Part shown: positions 16,565 to 21,283 of the stretch, in pieces
How the letters are laid out: each line of letters starts with the position of its first letter
Numbering within the stretch: position 1 is the first letter of the stretch
DNA from: a virus
Reading direction: 5' to 3' (one strand)
DNA: 21,283 bases
IMG/VR virus record: IMGVR_UViG_3300032282_004882
Span: 1 to 21,283 of that record
The notes under the pieces: model-generated
Seen by the model: the letters and a program-made list of their open reading frames with translations, nothing else
Databases searched by the model: none
Told to the model about the DNA's origin: nothing
Made by a program: the position numbers and the translations under genes

Positions 16565-16569
16565 CTCCT
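16565..16569 (-). promoter_or_regulatory. Ribosome-binding site of the GME-like gene
   Basis: AGGAG on the minus strand, 15 bases before the ATG at 16549. The spacing is long, so it may work weakly, but it is the only purine-rich stretch in the 28-base gap and supports the chosen start region. Confidence 0.45.
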
Positions 16570-16576
16570 AGTATAT

Positions 16577-16585
16577 ATTATAGCA
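16577..16585 (-). promoter_or_regulatory. Extended -10 promoter inside the operon, before GME-like gene
   Basis: The minus strand reads TGCTATAAT, a perfect extended -10 (TGnTATAAT), spanning the stop codon of the fucose synthase gene. I see no good -35 at 16-18 bases upstream, as is usual for extended -10 sites. A transcript from it would begin about 7 bases later, just ahead of the GME-like gene, and could raise expression of the downstream glycosyltransferase block independently of the cluster's first promoter. Confidence 0.4.
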
Positions 16586-17510
16586 TATTGTGGCAATACC
16601 ACTCATATGTTTTTTTAAGTCCCTCTTCAAGAATTATTTTTGGTTGCCATCCAAGTGTTTTAATTTTATCTACATTCAAAACTTTACGAGGAGTGCCATT
16701 TGGTTTTGTAGTATCCCAATTAATGTCGCGGTCATATCCAACAACATTAGCAATCATGGTTGCTAATTCTTTAATGGTCACATCTATACCAGTACCAACA
16801 TTAATGTGCTCATCACTGTCATAGTTTTCCATACAAACATAACATGCTTCAGCAAGATCATCGACATGTAAAAATTCACGCATTGCCGAACCATCTCCCC
16901 ATAGTTTTACTTCATAGTGCTTACTATGATCTAGAGCAGCATGAAACTTTGCAAGCATTGCAGGAAGAACATGTGATGTCTTTAAATTAAAATTGTCGTA
17001 AGGACCATAAAGATTAGTTGGCATCAATGAAATTGCATTGAATCCATATTGCCTACGATATGCTTGACACATTTTAATTCCAGCAATCTTTGCAATCGCA
17101 TAAGAATCATTTGTAGGTTCTAAAGGACTTGCAAGAAGTTGGTCTTCAGTAATTGGAAGATTTGGATACTTTGGATAAATGCATGAAGAACCAAGAAATA
17201 GTAACTTTTTTACTCCATAATTATAAGATGTATTAATGATATTTGATTGAATCATCAAATTATCGTATATAAAGTTGGCAGGATATGTTTTATTCGCCAT
17301 GATGCCACCAGCTTTAGCTGCAGAAAGAAAAACATACTCTGGTTCTTCAGAACTAAAGTAACGTTCTACTTCTTCTTGAATAGTGAAATCAACATCAGAT
17401 CTAACTCCTTTGATGATATTAGTAAATCCTTTAGATTCAAGATTTCTTACAATTGCTCTACCAACCATTCCATTGGCACCAGCAACCAATATTTTAGATT
17501 TTGTGTCCAT
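16578..17510 (-). CDS. fcl: GDP-L-fucose synthase
   Basis: A 310-residue SDR matching GDP-4-keto-6-deoxy-D-mannose 3,5-epimerase/4-reductase (Fcl/WcaG), usual length about 310-320. Landmarks: VAGANGMVG (9-17), SAAKAGGIMANKTYPANFIYDN region (63-84) with the family's A-K-V/A-GGI-x-A-N signature, GSSCIYPK (107-114) with the catalytic Ser/Cys, YAIAKIAG (Y137, K141), PTNLYGPYDNF and the H of SHVLPA. It makes GDP-L-fucose from the product of the Gmd encoded at 19303-20307. It overlaps the RmlB gene end by 17 bases. Together with Gmd it forms a full GDP-mannose to GDP-fucose path, feeding the GT11 genes downstream. Confidence 0.94.
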   Translation of the reverse strand: MDTKSKILVAGANGMVGRAIVRNLESKGFTNIIKGVRSDVDFTIQEEVERYFSSEEPEYVFLSAAKAGGIMANKTYPANFIYDNLMIQSNIINTSYNYGVKKLLFLGSSCIYPKYPNLPITEDQLLASPLEPTNDSYAIAKIAGIKMCQAYRRQYGFNAISLMPTNLYGPYDNFNLKTSHVLPAMLAKFHAALDHSKHYEVKLWGDGSAMREFLHVDDLAEACYVCMENYDSDEHINVGTGIDVTIKELATMIANVVGYDRDINWDTTKPNGTPRKVLNVDKIKTLGWQPKIILEEGLKKTYEWYCHNML

Positions 17511-18417
17511 ACCACTTGATTGTTTTTTCTAAACCTTCATTTAATGAAATTTTTGGAGACCACTTAAGTTCATGACGAATTTTAGTTATATCAGTGGAAT
17601 AACGGCGATCATGTCCAGGTCTATCTTCAATATATTCTATCATATCTTCTTTCATATTCATATAATCAAGAATCATTCTTACAACATCAATATTTCTAAC
17701 TTCACACTCGCCACCAATATTATACTTTTGTCCCGATCTACCTTTTAACCAAACCTCTATAAGAGATTCACAATGATCTTGAACATATAACCAATCACGA
17801 ACTTGCTTACCATCACCATAGACTGGAATTTTTTTACCAGATAAAAGATTAGTGATTACTTTTGGAATCATCTTTTCGTGGTGTTGTCTTGGTCCATAAT
17901 TATTAGAACAGTTTGTAATAATTGCGGGCAATCCATATGTATTATGGTATGCCATTACAAAATGATCACTTGCTGCCTTTGATGCTGAATAAGGATTTCT
18001 TGGAGAATAGTTTGAGTTTTCAGTAAAATATCCTTCTTCAATTGAACCATAAACTTCGTCAGTTGATATGTGAATGAATTTTTCTACATTATATTTTAAT
18101 GAAAGATTTAAGAGATTTACAGTTCCATTTATATTTGTATGAATAAATGGAACGCAATCTTTAATTGAATTATCTACATGACTTTCTGCAGCAAAATGAA
18201 AAACTGTAGATGGTTTATATTTTTTAAAGATAAACTCACAATTATGTTCATCAGCAATATCAGTAGTATAAAATTTTACGCTATCTGGAATATTATGCCA
18301 ATCCGCAACATAAGTTAAATTATCAATGCAAATAATTTCTTCGGTAGTATATGTAATCAGATGATGTAAAAAATTACTTCCAATAAATCCAGCACCACCA
18401 GTAACTAAAACAGTCAT
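17494..18417 (-). CDS. rmlB: dTDP-glucose 4,6-dehydratase (RmlB)
   Basis: A 307-residue SDR with all RmlB landmarks: TGGAGFIGSNF (6-16), CIDNLTYVAD (30-39), HFAAESHVDNSI (74-85), ISTDEVYG (117-124) carrying the catalytic Asp-Glu pair, YSASKAASDH with Y143 and K147, and NNYGPRQHHEKMIPK. It converts dTDP-glucose to dTDP-4-keto-6-deoxyglucose. It is somewhat shorter than the common 340-360-residue enzymes, mainly in mid-loops. It directly follows RmlA with a nine-base gap. RmlC and RmlD are not in the window, so the end product need not be rhamnose; the keto sugar could feed another SDR or the 3-dehydratase here. Confidence 0.93.
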   Translation of the reverse strand: MTVLVTGGAGFIGSNFLHHLITYTTEEIICIDNLTYVADWHNIPDSVKFYTTDIADEHNCEFIFKKYKPSTVFHFAAESHVDNSIKDCVPFIHTNINGTVNLLNLSLKYNVEKFIHISTDEVYGSIEEGYFTENSNYSPRNPYSASKAASDHFVMAYHNTYGLPAIITNCSNNYGPRQHHEKMIPKVITNLLSGKKIPVYGDGKQVRDWLYVQDHCESLIEVWLKGRSGQKYNIGGECEVRNIDVVRMILDYMNMKEDMIEYIEDRPGHDRRYSTDITKIRHELKWSPKISLNEGLEKTIKWYGHKI

Positions 18418-18426
18418 ATAACACTA

Positions 18427-19287
18427 TTAATAGATTGAATAGAGATATTTACCATATCCACTTTTTACAAGTGGTTCGGCAAGATTTTTCAGTTCATTCA
18501 AAGTAATCCATCCGTTACGATATGCAATCTCTTCTGGACAAGATATTTTTGTTCCCTGCATCTTTTCTACAGTAGAAATAAAATTAGAGGCAGTTAATAA
18601 AGAATCAAATGTTCCGGCATCTATCCAAGCAATCCCTCTTGAGAGATTCTCAACATTTAATTCACCATTGGAAAGATACATTTTATTAATATCAGTTATC
18701 TCCAGTTCTCCTCGTTTAGATGGATCAAGTTGTTTAGAATATTCAACAACTCTATTATCATAAAAATATAATCCAATTACGGCATAGTTTGATTTTGGAT
18801 TTTCTGGTTTCTCCTCAATTGAAATAACTTTATTATTTTCATTAAACTCAACTACACCAAATCTGTGTGGATCATGTACATGATATGAAAGAACTGTTGC
18901 GCCTTGATTTTTTTTACATTGATTAAGAATTTTATTTAATCCATTTCCGTAAATAATATTATCACCAAGAATCAAACATACATTATCATTTCCAATAAAT
19001 TTTTCTCCAATAATAAATGCTTCAGCAATACCACCAAAGTTATTTTGAACTTCATAAGTAAATCTAACTTTCCATTGAGATCCATCGCCCAACAGTTTTT
19101 GGTATTGATCAATATATTCTGGAGTTGCAATAATTAAAATATCCTTAATTCCAGCAATCATTAATGTGGAAATAGGATAATAAATCAATGGTTTATCATA
19201 AACATTCATCAACTGTTTTGAAACAACTAATGACGATGGATACAAACGTGTTCCTTGTCCACCAGCAAGAATTATACCTTTATACAT
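18427..19287 (-). CDS. rmlA: Glucose-1-phosphate thymidylyltransferase (RmlA)
   Basis: A 286-residue nucleotidyltransferase. The signature GGQGTRLYPSSLVVSKQL (9-26) binds the nucleotide, DKPLIYYPISTLMIAGI (31-47) follows, and LILGDNIIYG near 105-114 holds the metal-binding Asp; the length is standard for RmlA (about 290). It makes dTDP-glucose from glucose 1-phosphate and dTTP, the substrate of the RmlB encoded next. Late motifs RGELEITDINKMYL and RGIAWIDAGTFDSLL are also fully RmlA-like, so CDP- or GDP-specific relatives are unlikely. A 15-base spacer separates it from Gmd; no strong Shine-Dalgarno is seen before its ATG. Confidence 0.95.
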   Translation of the reverse strand: MYKGIILAGGQGTRLYPSSLVVSKQLMNVYDKPLIYYPISTLMIAGIKDILIIATPEYIDQYQKLLGDGSQWKVRFTYEVQNNFGGIAEAFIIGEKFIGNDNVCLILGDNIIYGNGLNKILNQCKKNQGATVLSYHVHDPHRFGVVEFNENNKVISIEEKPENPKSNYAVIGLYFYDNRVVEYSKQLDPSKRGELEITDINKMYLSNGELNVENLSRGIAWIDAGTFDSLLTASNFISTVEKMQGTKISCPEEIAYRNGWITLNELKNLAEPLVKSGYGKYLYSIY

Positions 19288-19302
19288 AATTATCTTAATT
19301 TA

Positions 19303-20307
19303 TTAAAGTTCATTCAAACACATATCTTTAACAAGTTCTTTAAAAGAAGTTCTAGGTTCCCATCCTAATTTTGCTTTTGCCTTAGATGCATCACCTAATA
19401 AAGTATCAACCTCAGCAGGTCTAAAGTATTTCTCATCAACAATGACTCTTACAAGTCCAGTATTTTTATCCACACCAAATTCATTATCATAAATATCATT
19501 CTGCCATTCAATATTCATACCAAAATAAGGTGCTGCTTCATTAACAAAATCACGAACCGAATACTGCTCTCCTGTGGAAATTACATAGTCATCAGGTTCA
19601 TCTTGCTGCAGCATCAACCACATCGCTTCTACGAAGTCTTTAGCGTGTCCCCAATCTCGTTTTGCATTTAGATTTCCCAGTTTAAGTACAGTTTGCCTAC
19701 CTTCAGACATTGCTTTGAGTCCTCTGGTGATCTTACGTGTTACAAAAGTTTCACCTCTTCTAGGGGACTCATGATTGAATAGAATACCAGAGCAAGCATA
19801 GATTCCATATGCTTCACGATAATTCTTAGTAATCCAATAGGCGTATACTTTTGAAACTCCATAAGGTGAACGAGGATAAAAAGGTGTAGTTTCTTTTTGA
19901 GGGATTTCTTGGACTTTACCAAACATCTCCGATGTAGATGCTTGATAGATTCTGGTATTATTCTCCATACCAAGCAAACGAACTGCTTCCAAAATACGAA
20001 GAGTTCCAAGACCATCTACCATACCTGTATATTCAGGCATCTCAAAAGACACTTTTACATGACTTTGTGCACCAAGGTTATAAATTTCATCTGGTTGAAC
20101 TTGTTGGATCACTCTTACAAGATTTGTAGAATCAGTAAGATCTCCATAATGGAGATTAATTCGATTAAAAATATGATCAATACGATGTGTATTAATTAAA
20201 GAAGATCTACGAACAATACCATGAACTTTATATCCTTTACTTAGAAGCAATTCTGCAAGATAAGATCCATCTTGCCCTGTAATACCAGTAATCAATGCTA
20301 TTTTCAT
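19303..20307 (-). CDS. gmd: GDP-mannose 4,6-dehydratase
   Basis: A 334-residue SDR with the full Gmd pattern: [15 protein letters not shown] (7-21), [15 protein letters not shown] (32-46), [17 protein letters not shown] (78-94), [13 protein letters not shown] (122-134) with the catalytic Thr and Glu, [10 protein letters not shown] (149-158), and [15 protein letters not shown] (178-192). It turns GDP-mannose into GDP-4-keto-6-deoxymannose, the entry to GDP-L-fucose, and possibly to GDP-colitose-type sugars if the 3-dehydratase accepts it. It is the first gene after the terminator and promoter at 20328-20363, hence probably the first gene of the polysaccharide operon. No clear Shine-Dalgarno lies before the ATG; the leader is AT-rich and unstructured. 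Confidence 0.96.
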   Translation of the reverse strand: MKIALITGITGQDGSYLAELLLSKGYKVHGIVRRSSLINTHRIDHIFNRINLHYGDLTDSTNLVRVIQQVQPDEIYNLGAQSHVKVSFEMPEYTGMVDGLGTLRILEAVRLLGMENNTRIYQASTSEMFGKVQEIPQKETTPFYPRSPYGVSKVYAYWITKNYREAYGIYACSGILFNHESPRRGETFVTRKITRGLKAMSEGRQTVLKLGNLNAKRDWGHAKDFVEAMWLMLQQDEPDDYVISTGEQYSVRDFVNEAAPYFGMNIEWQNDIYDNEFGVDKNTGLVRVIVDEKYFRPAEVDTLLGDASKAKAKLGWEPRTSFKELVKDMCLNEL

Positions 20308-20327
20308 ATCAAAAATAATTTTATTTT

Positions 20328-20356
20328 ATTATACCAAAAAAGGAGAGTTTATGCAA
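20328..20356 (-). promoter_or_regulatory. Probable promoter of the polysaccharide operon
   Basis: On the minus strand a perfect TATAAT (20328-20333) is preceded at 17 bases by TTGCAT (20351-20356), a three-of-six match to the -35 consensus. The -35 lies in the loop of the terminator hairpin just upstream. Transcription would start about 7 bases after the -10 and give a leader of some 10-15 bases before the Gmd ATG. This is the only good promoter-like site ahead of the 20-kb gene run; it is a motif call only. Confidence 0.5.
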
Positions 20357-20363
20357 CTCTCCT
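20336..20363 (-). terminator. Intrinsic terminator upstream of the operon
   Basis: The minus strand forms a perfect nine-base-pair stem AGGAGAGTT / AACTCTCCT with a five-base loop (20350-20354), followed directly by a run of T. It would end transcripts of the HNH/tRNA side and of any RNA made from the GC-rich block, separating them from the operon below. The T-run is only on the minus strand, which fixes the direction. Confidence 0.85.
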
Positions 20364-20373
20364 ATCAGGTCTT

Positions 20374-20469
20374 TCATGCACGCCACCAATTCTTTAACTG
20401 GAAATTGGAAACCAGGCGGGAGAGAGTCCCATCCGCACCAACGTCATTTGAGAGATGCCGTAAACTCAT
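20374..20469 (-). CDS. Small frame of 31 codons, possibly the C-terminal part of a degraded gene
   Basis: An ATG at 20467-20469 opens 31 codons ending in a TGA. The peptide ends NFQLKNWWRA and looks protein-like, with two adjacent Trp and a DVGADGTLSRLVS stretch; codon third positions are much richer in G and C than in neighbouring genes. The same frame is open further upstream to 20499 (adding QHWWSQYDPV) but without a start codon there, and is closed by TAA (20500-20502) and TAG (20563-20565). The start overlaps the stop of a 14-codon frame as ATGA. It may be a tiny real gene, a remnant of a longer one, or a by-product of a structured RNA. I do not recognise the peptide with certainty. Confidence 0.3.
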   Translation of the reverse strand: MSLRHLSNDVGADGTLSRLVSNFQLKNWWRA

Positions 20470-20510
20470 AACAGGGTCATATTGACTCCACCAGTGCTGT
20501 TATAGTCCAT
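20466..20510 (-). other. 14-codon frame coupled to the small frame downstream
   Basis: ATG at 20508-20510 followed by 13 codons (peptide begins MDYNSTGGVN) and a TGA whose bases overlap the next ATG as ATGA. It occupies the 7-bp inverted repeat at 20468-20503. No Shine-Dalgarno is visible before it. It could act as a leader for the 31-codon frame or be meaningless. Confidence 0.2.
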
Positions 20511-20598
20511 CCGTGACTTCGAGGGGGTTCCCGACCAGGGCAAGTTTTAAGTCATTCCGAGACTAGTGCTCGATGTTGGTTATGATCCGACCTGTGTT

Positions 20599-20606
20599 GA
20601 TTTATA
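20599..20606 (-). promoter_or_regulatory. Late-promoter-like TATAAATC before the GC-rich block
   Basis: Seven of eight bases match the T4-type late promoter TATAAATA. It lies right after the HNH stop, inside a short TGATTT/AAATCA inverted repeat, and points into the GC-rich block. Weak evidence; AT-rich DNA yields such matches by chance. Confidence 0.3.
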
Positions 20607-20609
20607 AAA

Positions 20610-21095
20610 TCAGTGTTTTCCTGGGAATCTAAACGAGTATTCATTATTCGCAAATAGCAAGTTTTTTTTATTTTTTGCACGATATGTATCAGTTTGTGCA
20701 TGACAGTTTGGACATAAAATACGAAGATTATCTATAGTATTATTATGACGGTTTCCATCAATGTGATCAAGTTCTATCGGTGCTGGTTTTCCATTCCATT
20801 CAGTAATACCACAACATTCACATCTATGTAATTTTAATCCTTCAGATATTAATCTAAGTTTAAGTTTATGGGATGATGGTATTTTTGCACCATTAACTAA
20901 AACATCATTTAGTGGAATAGGTTCAAATCCAGATACTCTAAAATGATTAGTATCTAAATTTAATTCTATTGCTCTTTTTTTAAGAGCAGAATTAGATGAT
21001 CTACATAGATTTAAATCATATGCAACCTCGGCAAAACTTTTACATTTTTTAACTGATTCTCTTAAATCATTATCCGTCCAAGTGCGGGTTTTCAT
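20610..21095 (-). CDS. HNH homing-type endonuclease
   Basis: A 161-residue HNH nuclease. Residues 1-55 look like a small DNA-binding domain: TWTDNDLRESVKKCKSFAEVAYDLNL resembles the helix-turn-helix of phage mobile nucleases. The nuclease core runs from about 88 to 145: zinc pair C92/C95, ELDHIDGNRHNN (108-119) with catalytic D110-H111 and Asn, and LRILCPNCHAQTDTY (124-138) with C128, C131 and H132. Such free-standing enzymes cut intronless or sister-phage DNA and spread with their gene. I take the ATG at 21095 as start, because further upstream the frame runs back into the tRNA gene and loses protein character. It sits 41 bases from the tRNA 3' end, with a late promoter between. It could also belong to a group I intron, but I find no convincing intron core. 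Confidence 0.88.
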   Translation of the reverse strand: MKTRTWTDNDLRESVKKCKSFAEVAYDLNLCRSSNSALKKRAIELNLDTNHFRVSGFEPIPLNDVLVNGAKIPSSHKLKLRLISEGLKLHRCECCGITEWNGKPAPIELDHIDGNRHNNTIDNLRILCPNCHAQTDTYRAKNKKNLLFANNEYSFRFPGKH

Positions 21096-21096
21096 A

Positions 21097-21134
21097 AGTA
21101 GTCGTAAATGTATATAATTATTTATATGACTACT
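21097..21134 (-). promoter_or_regulatory. Hairpin ending just before the HNH start codon
   Basis: AGTAGTC (21128-21134) and GACTACT (21097-21103) form a perfect seven-base-pair stem around a 24-base AT-rich loop, ending one base from the ATG at 21095. In a read-through transcript from the tRNA it could hide the start; a transcript from the late promoter inside the loop would lack the 5' arm. No Shine-Dalgarno is visible. Confidence 0.5.
21119..21126 (-). promoter_or_regulatory. T4-type late promoter TATAAATA
   Basis: A perfect TATAAATA on the minus strand, the consensus of T4-like late promoters, pointing at the HNH gene. Transcription would start about six bases beyond, leaving a leader of about 18 bases before the ATG. 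It supports a T4-like phage source. Confidence 0.55.
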
Positions 21135-21136
21135 AA

Positions 21137-21211
21137 TGGGAACACTGGGCCTTGAACCCAGACAAGACACCCGTTATAAGCAGGCCGCTCTTCCAATTAA
21201 GCTATGCTCCC
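21137..21211 (-). tRNA. tRNA-Ile(UAU)
   Basis: The minus strand folds as a full cloverleaf: acceptor stem GGGAGCA/TGTTCCC (21205-21211 with 21138-21144), D-arm GCTT/GAGC with an AATTGGAA loop, anticodon stem GCCTG/CGGGT with loop CTTATAA, and T-arm CTGGG-TTCAAGG-CCCAG. The anticodon at 34-36 is UAU, so it would read AUA (Ile), a codon that the AT-rich genes in this window use often. The variable region is seven bases (GTCTTGT), longer than the usual four or five. CCA is not encoded, the discriminator base is A. No intron. It may compensate for a low supply of this tRNA in the host. Confidence 0.88.
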
Positions 21212-21217
21212 ATAAAA

Positions 21218-21264
21218 GTTGCTTTGAAGCAACATATAAGACCCATAGGTTGCTTTGAATCAAC
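21218..21264 (-). repeat. Two near-identical inverted repeats 31 bases apart
   Basis: GTTGCTTTGAAGCAAC at 21218-21233 and GTTGCTTTGAATCAAC at 21249-21264 (15 of 16 identical) occur as direct copies, each itself an inverted repeat. The nearer copy forms a six-base-pair stem with a four-base loop followed by TTTT on the minus strand, ending right before the tRNA. They may be processing or terminator hairpins in a tRNA array, or spacer copies left after tRNA loss. Both are followed on the minus strand by ATGGG. Confidence 0.6.
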
Positions 21265-21283
21265 AACCTTCTTCGTGATCTGT

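Larger units (their letters stand above)
20364..20607 (-). ncRNA. Candidate structured RNA or 3' untranslated block (GC-rich)
   Basis: About 245 bases with no normal gene and a visibly higher GC content than the AT-rich surroundings. It contains several perfect inverted repeats: 20386-20391 with 20403-20408 (6 bp); 20418-20421 with 20427-20430 (4 bp); 20468-20474 with 20497-20503 (7 bp, with an inner GTC/GAC pair); 20514-20519 with 20549-20554 (6 bp); and 20558-20561 with 20569-20572 (4 bp). It begins next to a late-promoter-like TATAAATC (20599-20606) and ends at a strong terminator, which would define an RNA of roughly 250 bases on the minus strand. High GC in an AT-rich genome together with local stems is typical of structured RNA, but I recognise no known family. 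A degraded or recoded gene is an alternative (see the small frames below). Confidence 0.4.

Noticed and set aside
17494-19287. Full dTDP-L-rhamnose pathway
   Set aside because: RmlA and RmlB are clear, but none of the other genes in the window has RmlC cupin features, and none of the SDRs can be assigned as RmlD with confidence.
20364-21095. Group I intron carrying the HNH gene
   Set aside because: The mix of HNH gene, stems and a TAGTC/GACTA pair suggested an intron core, but the P7-like halves come in the wrong order on both strands, I could not find the upstream core elements, and there are no flanking exons of one gene. A covariance search would settle it.
21096-21170. Longer N-terminus for the HNH protein starting at 21170
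   Set aside because: The extra 25 codons run through the tRNA 3' half and the hairpin, start upstream of the late promoter, and do not resemble the DNA-binding domain that begins at the ATG at 21095.
21240-21283. Second, partial tRNA at the window edge
   Set aside because: A TTCAAA loop with GTTG/CAAC sides looks like a T-arm, but the stem does not give five pairs with a seven-base loop and no anticodon arm with U33 fits the remaining bases.
1-21283. CRISPR array, insertion sequence or integrase/attachment site
   Set aside because: No regularly spaced repeats with unique spacers, transposase motifs or recombinase genes are visible; the tRNA is near the edge but I see no duplicated tRNA end inside the window.

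Overview
This AT-rich window carries 24 genes for building and attaching unusual sugars, followed upstream by a homing-type endonuclease gene, a GC-rich intergenic block and a tRNA gene. Everything I can support lies on the minus strand, so the natural reading order runs from high to low coordinates. The most likely source is a marine T4-like myovirus of the cyanophage type. The reasons are: one-directional, almost gapless packing; many ATGA or TAATG stop/start overlaps; a perfect T4-type late promoter motif (TATAAATA) at 21119-21126; a small HNH endonuclease beside a tRNA; and a tRNA reading AUA, a codon that suits this base composition. No virion or replication gene is present, so a bacterial surface-polysaccharide island is not excluded.

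Layout, in transcription order. (1) 21283-20610: paired short repeats, tRNA-Ile(UAU), a late promoter and hairpin, and the HNH gene. (2) 20609-20308: a GC-rich stretch with several inverted repeats and two tiny overlapping frames, ending in a clear intrinsic terminator with a likely promoter just behind it. (3) 20307-15476: nucleotide-sugar synthesis with Gmd, RmlA, RmlB, GDP-L-fucose synthase and GDP-mannose 3,5-epimerase. (4) 15474-10986: a short-chain dehydrogenase/reductase (SDR) sugar enzyme, a GT17-type transferase, a GT11-like transferase, a sugar O-methyltransferase and a GT-A-type transferase. (5) 10989-8882: an SDR reductase paired with an RfbH/E1-type 3-dehydratase. (6) 8889-4933: a DUF5672 protein, two paralogous GT11 fucosyltransferases, a GT2 and a GT7-like transferase. 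(7) 4933-2018: a heptose-activation set (HddA-like kinase, GmhA-like isomerase, and a HAD phosphatase fused to a cytidylyltransferase-like domain) with a methyltransferase inside it. (8) 2021-1: an SDR epimerase, a NodZ/fucosyltransferase-like protein and a GT25 gene cut by the window edge.

How they may work together: host GDP-mannose can be turned by Gmd and fucose synthase into GDP-L-fucose, and by the 3,5-epimerase into GDP-L-galactose or GDP-L-gulose. The GT11 enzymes are natural users of GDP-fucose. The heptose set would supply an NDP-heptose. RmlAB and the RfbH-like enzyme point to 6-deoxy and 3,6-dideoxy sugars. About ten transferases and two methyltransferases would assemble and decorate a complex glycan. 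Whether that glycan coats the virion or alters the host envelope cannot be told from the sequence.
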